Shown here piece after piece: positions 1 to 5,010 of a stretch of DNA of 7,020 bases. The stretch comes from an uncultured Bacilli bacterium (GTDB lineage: Bacteria > Bacillota_I > Bacilli_A > RF39 > UBA660). The stretch covers positions 1 to 7,020 of the forward strand of contig CAKPLP010000022.1 in assembly GCA_934167695.1 (NCBI GenBank), given 5' to 3'. The notes beneath the pieces were generated by a model that saw only the letters and a list, made by a program, of their open reading frames with translations, had not been told where the DNA came from and did no database searches. Position 1 is the first letter of the stretch. Every line of letters begins with the position of its first letter. A program made the position numbers and the translations under genes.

Positions 1-1
1 T

Positions 2-49
2 AATCGAATAGATAAAGTACGCCATATGTTTAATAAAAAAGAAAATTAA
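2..49 (+). CDS. Possible 3' tail of an upstream gene, product unknown
   Basis: Reading from base 2 gives 15 codons (NRIDKVRHMFNKKEN) before TAA at 47-49, with no in-frame stop before the window edge. The basic, helix-like composition fits a protein C-terminus, and a terminator-like structure follows about 170 bases later. A DNA-binding protein such as a recombinase would suit the composition, but 15 residues cannot identify a family. The frame could be open by chance. Confidence 0.3.
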   Translation, partial: NRIDKVRHMFNKKEN

Positions 50-216
50 GTTACTATTCGCTAAATTACAATTTATACGTTTGATAAAAGTACAATATTA
101 GGTGCTATTTATGTGCTAAAATTAGTAAACTTCGATAAAAAATAATGGTAAGTTTTAATTTAAAATAAATTGAATTAACTGAAAAATAAAGGGAAAAATA
201 AGATTTTATTTCTGAC

Positions 217-237
217 GGGTACGAAAAAATTTCGCCC
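217..237. repeat. Hairpin upstream of terminator
   Basis: GGG (217-219) and CGAAA (222-226) pair with TTTCG (230-234) and CCC (235-237). The loop is three A residues and there is a two-base TA bulge. It sits seven bases before the terminator stem at 244, so a transcript from the left would carry two consecutive hairpins. Its role is unknown. Confidence 0.45.
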
Positions 238-243
238 CCTGAA

Positions 244-267
244 GGAGCGCATAGCGCTCCATTTTTT
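244..267 (+). terminator. Rho-independent terminator
   Basis: GGAGCGC (244-250) pairs perfectly with GCGCTCC (254-260) around an ATA loop, followed by A and six T residues (262-267). This is the most GC-rich stem in the window and a textbook intrinsic terminator. It would end transcription entering from the left, perhaps from the gene whose tail may lie at 2-49. Confidence 0.8.
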
Positions 268-286
268 GTTTATTTTTCAACGATTT

Positions 287-304
287 TGAGTAGAAAAATA
301 CTCA
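287..304. repeat. Short inverted repeat
   Basis: TGAGTA (287-292) and TACTCA (299-304) form a perfect six-base inverted repeat around GAAAAA. It lies directly before the tandem 11-bp repeats at 309-330. Six bases in AT-rich DNA is weak evidence alone. Confidence 0.3.
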
Positions 305-308
305 TGAA

Positions 309-330
309 AAACGACATTTAAACGACATTT
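309..330. repeat. Perfect tandem 11-bp repeat
   Basis: AAACGACATTT occurs twice back to back (309-319 and 320-330). The 11-base period is close to one helical turn, so two protein copies could bind on the same face of the DNA. Arm-type sites of tyrosine recombinases and some repressor or iteron sites look like this, but no integrase is visible, so the role is inferred only. Confidence 0.6.
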
Positions 331-399
331 TGAAATTTTTTAAATTTTGGAGTGTTAAATTTTAGTAAATATAAGTGTAAAGTAAGATTGAATTTTAAG

Positions 400-424
400 T
401 ACATATAGAAAATATGTATTTTTT
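400..424 (+). terminator. Weak AT-only terminator-like hairpin
   Basis: TACATAT (400-406) pairs with ATATGTA (412-418) around AGAAA and is followed by six T residues (419-424). The geometry is that of an intrinsic terminator, but with only one G-C pair the stem is weak and could arise by chance in this base composition. Confidence 0.3.
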
Positions 425-544
425 ATTTTGAAATTTATATAATAAAAGTATCAAGAATTATCTTTTTACTTTCATATATAAGTGTAGGGTGGTTTCTAAG
501 AAAGATATACTAACATAGAATTTTCAACTAGATACGAGAGGAGA

Positions 545-690
545 ACTCAGAAAAAGCAAAAATAAACAAAGAAGAAAATAAACAAAGAGATAATAATAAA
601 CAATAAGAAGAAAGAATAAACAAAGAGATAATAATAAACATAATAAATAAAGACATAATAAAAGAAAAATAATAAATAAAAGAAGAAATT
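545..690. repeat. A-rich low-complexity tract with imperfect repeats
   Basis: This stretch is almost entirely A with scattered G, T and C on the + strand. A 26-base unit containing AATAAACAAAGAGATAATAA is repeated exactly at 577-602 and 615-640 (period 38), and its first 12 bases also occur at 561-572. Stops in every frame rule out coding. It could be an easily melted or intrinsically bent segment, or slippage-derived filler. Confidence 0.6.
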
Positions 691-703
691 AATTACTTTA
701 AAC

Positions 704-729
704 AATAATAGAAAGTTAAAACTATTATT
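704..729. repeat. AT-rich inverted repeat
   Basis: AATAATAG (704-711) and CTATTATT (722-729) form an eight-base inverted repeat with a ten-base spacer. A second AT-only pair, TTAATAAA (738-745) and TTTATTAA (764-771), follows just before the ribosome binding site at 776. Significance is low given the base composition. Confidence 0.3.
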
Positions 730-775
730 ACCTATAATTAATAAAATATGATTACCCCTAATATTTATTAACTAT

Positions 776-794
776 AGGAGGAAAACTAATGTAA
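776..794 (+). promoter_or_regulatory. Ribosome binding site with ATG-TAA start-stop pair
   Basis: AGGAGG (776-781) is a consensus Shine-Dalgarno sequence at the ideal seven-base distance from ATG (789-791), yet the next codon is TAA (792-794). The result is a one-codon reading frame. A ribosome would bind, initiate and stop at once, which could stall or reload ribosomes just before the hairpins at 805-878. Alternatively it is the remnant of a leader gene that lost its body. No strong promoter is visible upstream. Confidence 0.45.
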
Positions 795-803
795 TATTGT
801 AGC

Positions 804-830
804 ATGGTGTTTACTACCTTTATCAAATAA
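804..830 (+). CDS. Possible eight-residue leader peptide
   Basis: ATG at 804 opens a short frame encoding MVFTTFIK and stopping at TAA 828-830. It has no ribosome binding site of its own, but lies nine bases after the ATG-TAA pair, so re-initiation is conceivable. Its ends fall within the inverted repeat TGGTGTT (805-811) / AACACCA (829-835), so translating it would open that stem. Leader peptides of attenuators have this kind of arrangement, but the assignment is speculative. Confidence 0.2.
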   Translation: MVFTTFIK

Positions 831-848
831 CACCACCCTAAACCTGAT

Positions 849-878
849 TTAGTGCTAATTGCCACACATTAGCACTAA
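849..878. repeat. Strong 11-bp inverted repeat
   Basis: TTAGTGCTAAT (849-859) and ATTAGCACTAA (868-878) are perfect reverse complements with an eight-base loop. With one bulged T the stem extends outward to about 846-880. No T-tract follows, so it is unlikely to be a terminator. It could be an operator, an RNA leader hairpin or a nicking-site type structure. Confidence 0.65.
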
Positions 879-885
879 TCAATAT

Positions 886-915
886 TTGAACATAAATGAT
901 TCGTTTTAAGATAAT
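886..915 (+). promoter_or_regulatory. Candidate promoter for the 1036 gene, overlapped by an inverted repeat
   Basis: TTGAAC (886-891) lies 18 bases before GATAAT (910-915), a fair match to a housekeeping promoter. The -35 box overlaps the half-site TGAACATAA (887-895), whose exact reverse complement is at 943-951, so repressor binding to both halves could control it. The spacing and mismatches make this a tentative call. Confidence 0.3.
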
Positions 916-951
916 GTTTAAATGTTCTAAAATCTAATTATGTTATGTTCA
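887..951. repeat. Nine-base inverted repeat pair
   Basis: TGAACATAA (887-895) and TTATGTTCA (943-951) are exact reverse complements separated by 47 bases. They bracket the candidate -10 box and the likely transcription start. The pair could be two operators for a looping regulator or the base of an RNA stem in the leader of the 1036 gene. Confidence 0.45.
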
Positions 952-961
952 TATTAGAAGT

Positions 962-1012
962 CTATTAAACGTTGTTCAAATGGTCTAAAATTGTTGTTAC
1001 AACGTTTAATAG
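962..1012. repeat. Perfect 14-bp inverted repeat upstream of a start codon
   Basis: CTATTAAACGTTGT (962-975) and ACAACGTTTAATAG (999-1012) are perfect reverse complements with a 23-base loop. The stem ends nine bases before the ribosome binding site at 1021, so it could affect translation of the gene at 1036. The loop holds AAATGGTCTAAAAT (978-991), nearly identical to AAATGTTCTAAAAT (920-933) inside the preceding inverted repeat, so the two structures share an internal motif 58 bases apart. Confidence 0.7.
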
Positions 1013-1035
1013 TCACTTACAGAGGAGAAGAAACA

Positions 1036-1377
1036 ATGGAAAACAAAAACATATGGCTAATTCAAATAATTAAACCTGCAACAGATATTAAACTAACTAT
1101 ATATGAAAATGGGTTAGTTTATGGAAAAGAGTATAATGAAAAATTGTTCATTCTAAATGAACAATCACTAAACAAAATTAAAGAATTTATCAAGAAAGAT
1201 ATTTATTCTTTAAAAGGATCTCCTTATATAAGAATGCAAAGAAATGGTCTAATAGTTAAGATAAATGATACTAGTAGACATAAAAGAAAAATAAAGGTAG
1301 AAGGCTGGTTTTATGCTCCAGAAATCATATCTATATTATTAGATGAAAAGAATTATAAACAGACATTTATTAACTAA
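1036..1377 (+). CDS. Hypothetical protein, 113 residues
   Basis: I do not recognise this family. The start at 1036 is chosen because GAGGAG (1022-1027) lies eight bases upstream; an earlier in-frame initiator at 991 falls in the loop of the 962-1012 inverted repeat and lacks a ribosome binding site. The protein is soluble, with no signal peptide or membrane segment. The N-terminal half looks strand-rich (NIWLIQIIKP, KLTIYENGLVYG). A lysine-rich helix follows, then a strand-rich region with a basic patch (RHKRKIK, about residues 82-88) and a GWFYAPEI segment. It stands alone between the structured leader and its own probable terminator at 1474-1505. The basic patch could suit nucleic-acid binding, for instance of the leader repeats, but this is a guess. 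Confidence 0.7.
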   Translation: MENKNIWLIQIIKPATDIKLTIYENGLVYGKEYNEKLFILNEQSLNKIKEFIKKDIYSLKGSPYIRMQRNGLIVKINDTSRHKRKIKVEGWFYAPEIISILLDEKNYKQTFIN

Positions 1378-1441
1378 TTGTTTACTATTAAACATTATTG
1401 TAGAAATGTAAATCTAAAATTCTCATACCTTACTTTTAAAT

Positions 1442-1468
1442 ATTTAATTATTATTTAAATAATTAAAT
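1442..1468. repeat. AT-only inverted repeat after the 1036 gene
   Basis: ATTTAATTATT (1442-1452) and AATAATTAAAT (1458-1468) form a perfect 11-base stem around a five-base loop. It lies just before the terminator at 1474 and contains no G or C, so chance is a real possibility. It may help transcript ending or stability. Confidence 0.4.
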
Positions 1469-1473
1469 GATAG

Positions 1474-1505
1474 AAAAATATTCTTTATTTAGAGGATATT
1501 TTTTT
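1474..1505 (+). terminator. Probable intrinsic terminator of the 1036 gene
   Basis: AAAAATATTC (1474-1483) pairs with GGATATTTTT (1494-1503) through one G-U pair, and the run of T residues continues to 1505. The stem is AT-rich but the geometry fits, and the position between two separately expressed genes supports it. Confidence 0.5.
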
Positions 1506-1529
1506 ATTTTGGGAAATTTTTAATAAGGG

Positions 1530-1557
1530 TTGCATTATCAAAAACTATCTCTAACAT
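1530..1557 (+). promoter_or_regulatory. Candidate promoter for the 1588 operon
   Basis: TTGCAT (1530-1535) lies 16 bases before TAACAT (1552-1557), downstream of the terminator and 30 bases ahead of the start codon at 1588. Both boxes are imperfect. The placement supports it more than the match does. Confidence 0.3.
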
Positions 1558-1587
1558 ATAAGACAGCCAAGGTGGAGGTGAGAAAAG

Positions 1588-1977
1588 ATGGCTACAAATA
1601 AAATTAGTGCATTACTTGTATGTCCTAATGAATTACCAAAGTTTATGGAAATTTCAAACACATTACATGAACAAGATAAGTTATTACATGGTAATATGGA
1701 CATAAGTTATATTCCAGATGATAACGAGGTTTGTATTATTTTTAATAAATACACTAAATTAAGTAAATTTTTGGTTAATCGTGATATAGGTGGGCAGATT
1801 ATCTATGGAGATTTTTTAATTGTAGGAAATGATTTAGATAATGGAGAGTTTAAATCACTTTCTAAACAACAAATTGATAAGTATTCAAAATTATTTGATA
1901 AAGATAGTATTGTGAAAGTAAAAAATAGAATGAATGCTAGAATATTAGTAAATAAACTTATGTGTGGGAGGAAGTAA
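1588..1977 (+). CDS. DUF3846-like protein
   Basis: This 129-residue protein matches the pattern I associate with DUF3846: an opening strand ending LVCPNELPKFMEI, a short helix with NTLHEQDKLLHGNMD, an acidic strand segment (IPDDNEVCIIFN), a loop with the NRDIGG stretch, then GDFLIVGNDLDNGEFKSL followed by QQIDKYSKLF. The GxFxIVG...GEF.SL..QQI.KY block is the most diagnostic part. Family members are common in phages and conjugative elements of Firmicutes, and their function is not established to my knowledge. The start has a consensus GGAGGTG (1574-1580) seven bases upstream. The next gene begins one base after its stop, so the two are co-expressed. The C-terminus carries extra basic residues (VKVKNRMNARILVNK). 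Confidence 0.75.
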   Translation: MATNKISALLVCPNELPKFMEISNTLHEQDKLLHGNMDISYIPDDNEVCIIFNKYTKLSKFLVNRDIGGQIIYGDFLIVGNDLDNGEFKSLSKQQIDKYSKLFDKDSIVKVKNRMNARILVNKLMCGRK

Positions 1978-1978
1978 G

Positions 1979-2272
1979 ATGAGTGATTATTTGATTGATA
2001 AAGAAAAGGAATTGGAGTTAAGTTTTGTATCTAATTATATAGTTTATACTGCACAACTTATAGCGGGAAATATAAATAGCATATATAAGTGTTATGAAAA
2101 TGATTATTCACTAAGTTATGAAGATATTATTAGAATGAGTAAAGATGAATATATATTGTCTAATAATGAAAATAAACTATTTCATGATAAGATAAAACAA
2201 TGCTTAAAAGAAAAATATAGTATTGAAATTATAAGTGATGCAAAAGAAAACATTAAATTTAGGAAACTATGA
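1979..2272 (+). CDS. Hypothetical protein, 97 residues
   Basis: No family is recognised. The start at 1979 is preferred over an in-frame GTG at 1964 because GGGAGGAAG (1966-1974) lies just upstream and the GTG lies within the preceding gene. The protein is predicted mostly helical and acidic to neutral, with a charged N-terminus (DKEKELELSF), a more hydrophobic middle (NYIVYTAQLIAGNINSIY, about 17-34), a YEDIIRMSKDEYI helix and a lysine-rich tail. It lies one base after the DUF3846-like gene, and its TGA stop is seven bases before the ClpP-like gene, so all three are probably translated from one message. Small accessory proteins of this kind are typical of mobile elements. Confidence 0.65.
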   Translation: MSDYLIDKEKELELSFVSNYIVYTAQLIAGNINSIYKCYENDYSLSYEDIIRMSKDEYILSNNENKLFHDKIKQCLKEKYSIEIISDAKENIKFRKL

Positions 2273-2279
2273 GGTAAGT

Positions 2280-2558
2280 ATGGAAAACACTAAAAATAAT
2301 AAAAGATATAGTTCTATTAGTCTTCATGACAAAAGAATTATATATTTAGATGGGGAAGTAAATGATAGTCTGGCAAGTAAAATAGTTCAACAATTATTAA
2401 GATATGATATGTGTAATCATAAAGATATTACAATATACATAAATTCTCCTGGAGGTAGTGTGACAAGTGGATTTGCAATATATGACATGATGAATAAAAT
2501 TAAGAGTGATGTAAGAACAATAGGAATTGGAAAAGGATTTATCTGGCGTAGATTATAA
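2280..2558 (+). pseudogene. clpP-like: Truncated ClpP-like protease, lacking the catalytic residues
   Basis: ClpP forms tetradecameric serine-protease barrels that work with AAA+ unfoldases. The 92 residues match the N-terminal part of ClpP: RIIYLDGEV (about 19-27), the helix LASKIVQQLL (31-40), and ITIYINSPGGSVTSGFAIYD (50-69), then VRTIGIG (78-84). In intact ClpP this strand continues into the GMAASMGA segment holding the catalytic serine. Here it changes to KGFIWRRL and stops, so serine, histidine and aspartate are all absent and only about half of the usual ~195 residues remain. The start at 2280 has GAGG (2271-2274) five bases upstream; an in-frame ATG at 2235 lies inside the preceding gene. 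It could be a relic or a non-catalytic ClpP-like fragment. Confidence 0.8.
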
Positions 2559-2601
2559 TCCTATAGTTAAAAAATTATATAAATACAAAGGAAAGTTATG
2601 A
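2524..2601 (+). pseudogene. Possible C-terminal remnant of another gene fused after the ClpP fragment
   Basis: In a different frame from ClpP, bases 2524-2601 read ELEKDLSGVDYN followed by PIVKKLYKYKGKL and then TGA. This looks like a natural protein C-terminus and begins where ClpP similarity ends (about 2530). The simplest explanation is a deletion that joined the 5' half of clpP to the 3' end of a lost neighbour. The stretch is only 25 codons, so chance is not excluded. Confidence 0.35.
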
Positions 2602-2618
2602 GAAATAAGTAGGTAGAT

Positions 2619-2644
2619 CTAAAAATTTGCTTTTTTAGTTTTTT
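2619..2644 (+). terminator. Weak intrinsic terminator after the ClpP fragment
   Basis: CTAAAAA (2619-2625) pairs with TTTTTAG (2632-2638) around a six-base loop and is followed by six T residues (2639-2644). The stem has only one G-C pair, but it separates the 1588 run from a new promoter at 2688. Confidence 0.45.
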
Positions 2645-2687
2645 AATTAGTGTAAATTAGATATTATAATTAAAATTACTAATTTTT

Positions 2688-2716
2688 TTGAAAAAATCAT
2701 ATTTTTATGATATTAT
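2688..2716 (+). promoter_or_regulatory. Promoter of the peptidase-ATPase-DUF7192 module
   Basis: TTGAAA (2688-2693) lies exactly 17 bases before TATTAT (2711-2716), with TG at 2708-2709 giving an extended -10. A TATAAT at 2716 is also present but is spaced too far (22 bases) from this -35. The spacer contains the inverted repeat ATCATA (2696-2701) / TATGAT (2706-2711), a possible small operator. Transcription would begin near 2723, leaving a leader of only about 18 bases before the start codon at 2741. Confidence 0.55.
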
Positions 2717-2740
2717 ATAATACAATTTATGGGGGTTATT

Positions 2741-3676
2741 ATGGACGGAATGCAAGAAAGGGAAAAAGAGTTTATAAATACTTTTAGTAATTCAGATATT
2801 GTAATTGATGATTTACCTTCTAAAATTGAATTACCTATGTATAGTAGATTCTTAACAAATGATATTGGAATTAAGTATATAGGTAATATGTTAAAAAATA
2901 TAGATGTAAGACTATACTTAGCATATCTGAAGATGTTAAAAGATAAAATTAAATTTATTCATGATTATGATGTTGAAAAATCAGTTTGTATAAGTGAAGT
3001 GGCTTCAGGAGTTACTAAAAATGTTGTAATTAATGTTCCATATATTGGAAATGGTATGGATATATTAGCAACTTCTCACGAGCTAGGACATGGAATAAAG
3101 TCATTTACCAAAGTTAATAATGAAAGACATTTATATTCTAATACTATATACGATGAAACAATATCTATATTGTTTGGGAGATTGTGTCTGGAAAGATATG
3201 TCAATGATTTTGGTTTTGATATTTATGCACAACAATTTGAATTATTAAACATTAAAAATGCAGTGAATTGCTTAGGAAAAATTAAGATATTATTACCAGA
3301 GTATATAAGAAAACAAACTGCATTAGATAATCCTACTGCAAAAATAGTTAAAAATCACAAATATGATGATTATAAATATCATTCTTTTGTACGAGAAGTT
3401 GAAGAATTAAGAGATGAGTTATATAAACTAATTAGTTATCCAATAGGAATATCATTAGCCAATGTATATGATAATTTTGATAGAAAACAAAAAGAAGAAT
3501 ATTTAGAATTTGTAAGTAAATTTTTATTAAATATAAAACACATTAATTTTGAAATGATATTAGAATATTTTGATATTCCTTTTGATGCAACTTTTTATGT
3601 TGAGAACTTTAAAGAATATATTAAAAAATTTGAAAGTGAAAATAGCAAGAAATTAGTTTTAGGGGGTAAAAAATAA
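2741..3676 (+). CDS. Short M3-like zinc metallopeptidase
   Basis: This 311-residue protein has the zinc-peptidase motif HELGH at residues 113-117 in the context ATSHELGHGIKSF, which resembles oligopeptidases of family M3 (thimet oligopeptidase / oligoendopeptidase F). A downstream glutamate in YDETISILFGRL (E139, 22 residues after the second histidine) is well placed as the third zinc ligand. A YPIGISLA helix (233-240) recalls the C-terminal catalytic-domain helices of M3 enzymes. Typical M3 peptidases are about 550-700 residues, so this is close to a catalytic domain alone. No signal peptide or membrane segment is visible, so it should be cytoplasmic. The start at 2741 follows GGGGG (2731-2735); an in-frame ATG at 2729 would lack a ribosome binding site. 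Its stop overlaps the ATPase start by one base. The substrate is unknown. Confidence 0.7.
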   Translation: MDGMQEREKEFINTFSNSDIVIDDLPSKIELPMYSRFLTNDIGIKYIGNMLKNIDVRLYLAYLKMLKDKIKFIHDYDVEKSVCISEVASGVTKNVVINVPYIGNGMDILATSHELGHGIKSFTKVNNERHLYSNTIYDETISILFGRLCLERYVNDFGFDIYAQQFELLNIKNAVNCLGKIKILLPEYIRKQTALDNPTAKIVKNHKYDDYKYHSFVREVEELRDELYKLISYPIGISLANVYDNFDRKQKEEYLEFVSKFLLNIKHINFEMILEYFDIPFDATFYVENFKEYIKKFESENSKKLVLGGKK

Positions 3677-5007
3677 TGGTAAATTTAACAGATGATGAAA
3701 AATTAGAACTTGGAATTTACATAGAACAAGTAATAAGAGAAGAACTACAAAAAATAATTAAACAAGAAGCAAGAGATATTAGTCAAAAAATAGAGTCAAG
3801 AGTTGATTTAGAAACTAATATAAATACATTAACTAATAGGATATTAGCTCAAAGCAAAATTAAAGGTTTCGTAGAAAGTATAAGTAAAACTATGGAAACT
3901 TACTTAAGAGATTTAGATGATATCGAACAATTTAGAGATAATATTCGTAGAGAAATAATTCAATCTCTTGCCGAAGATAAAGAAAACTTAATTAAAAAAG
4001 CAACTGAAAAAACTGATGCAATGATAGAAGGACAAAAAGAAATTATAAAAGGTTATGCACATGAAGCATATGAGTTGGCTGATTTCATTGAGAATACGAA
4101 AAAACGAGTTATTAATGAAATTGTATCTGAAGCAACAAAAAGAATTGAAATAGAAGATGTTAGACCTAGAGCTATTGAAATATATCATAATGGTACATTA
4201 GAAAAAACATTAGAAAAAGAATTATATCATCAAGAATTTGAAACAATATATAAGTTAATAAGAATTGGATTACCAGTTATGTTAATTGGCCCAACTGGTT
4301 CAGGTAAATCAGTTTGTGCTGGACAAGTAGCAAAAGCACTAGATATGCCTATGTATTATACAAATAATGCTAGTGAAGAATATAAATTATTAGGATTTAC
4401 TGATGCACATGGAAAGTACAAAGAAACTCAATTTTACAAAGCATTTAAATATGGTGGATTATTCTTCTTAGATGAAATTGATAACAGTCATCCATCAGCA
4501 TTATTATCATTAAATTCTGCAATTGGTGCAACAACAAATGGTAATATTTATATGGCATTTGAAGATGGTAAATATACACAAGCTCATCCTAACTTTAGAA
4601 TAATTGCTGCTGCTAATACCTGGGGAAATGGTGCAAACAGAATGTATTGTGGAAGAAGCGAATTGGATTCTGCATCATTAGATAGATTTATTCAAATTTA
4701 TTTTGATTATGATCCTAAAATAGAAAAGTCAATAATTAGTGATGACGAATTATTACAATTCTTTTGGAATTTTAGAAGAATTATAAGTGACTGTGGAATT
4801 AGACATACTGTTACCACAAGAAATATTGACTATGCAAGTAAACTAAAAGAAGCAGGATTTACAACTGAACAAATCTTGTTATATACAATAATTAAAGAAT
4901 TAGATTTTGAAGATATGAAAATTATATCTCAAAGATTTGATGATGAAGGAATTGAACCATCTATTTATTCAGAAGGATTTAAAAAAATGGTATTAAAGAA
5001 GGCATAA
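3676..5007 (+). CDS. CobS/MoxR-like AAA+ ATPase with helical N-terminal extension
   Basis: The protein has 443 residues. Residues 1 to about 165 are highly charged and helical (coiled-coil-like, rich in E, K, I and R). The AAA+ domain follows, with Walker A GPTGSGKS (205-212), a YKLLGF segment, Walker B LFFLDEID (262-269), sensor 1 AANT with N314, SELDSASLDRF with a probable arginine finger R337, and TTRNIDYA (380-387) as a sensor-2-like region. The SEYKLLGF...GLFFLDEIDNSHPSALLSLN pattern is that of the CobS-like branch common in phages. These ATPases act as hexameric remodelling motors, usually with a VWA-type partner. The start overlaps the peptidase stop (TAATG), with AGGGGG (3661-3666) upstream, so translation is coupled. 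Cobalt chelation itself is unlikely without a CobN subunit. Confidence 0.85.
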   Translation: MVNLTDDEKLELGIYIEQVIREELQKIIKQEARDISQKIESRVDLETNINTLTNRILAQSKIKGFVESISKTMETYLRDLDDIEQFRDNIRREIIQSLAEDKENLIKKATEKTDAMIEGQKEIIKGYAHEAYELADFIENTKKRVINEIVSEATKRIEIEDVRPRAIEIYHNGTLEKTLEKELYHQEFETIYKLIRIGLPVMLIGPTGSGKSVCAGQVAKALDMPMYYTNNASEEYKLLGFTDAHGKYKETQFYKAFKYGGLFFLDEIDNSHPSALLSLNSAIGATTNGNIYMAFEDGKYTQAHPNFRIIAAANTWGNGANRMYCGRSELDSASLDRFIQIYFDYDPKIEKSIISDDELLQFFWNFRRIISDCGIRHTVTTRNIDYASKLKEAGFTTEQILLYTIIKELDFEDMKIISQRFDDEGIEPSIYSEGFKKMVLKKA

Positions 5008-5010
5008 ATT

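Larger units (their letters stand above)
50..1035. other. Long non-coding stretch with repeats and structured elements
   Basis: No convincing gene is present on either strand in this stretch of nearly 1 kb. It holds two adjacent hairpins near 217-267, a tandem 11-bp repeat at 309-330, an AT-only hairpin with a T-tract near 400-424, an A-rich low-complexity tract at about 545-690, a ribosome binding site in front of an ATG-TAA pair at 776-794, and inverted repeats at 805-835, 849-878, 887-951 and 962-1012. An isolated TATAAT at 438-443 has only a poor -35. Such a density of structure in non-coding DNA suggests a control region, an element boundary or an origin, but the sequence does not show which. 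Confidence 0.6.

Noticed and set aside
561..640. Repeats as a CRISPR array
   Set aside because: The copies are few, A-rich and unevenly spaced, without unique spacers of constant length or cas genes.
2235..2279. Earlier in-frame ATG for the ClpP-like gene
   Set aside because: It lies inside the preceding gene, lacks a ribosome binding site and adds residues unlike ClpP. The ATG at 2280 has GAGG at proper spacing.
3988..4188. Open frame on the - strand
   Set aside because: It lies wholly inside the ATPase gene, has a composition typical of antisense AT-rich sequence (runs of F, S and N) and has no ribosome binding site.
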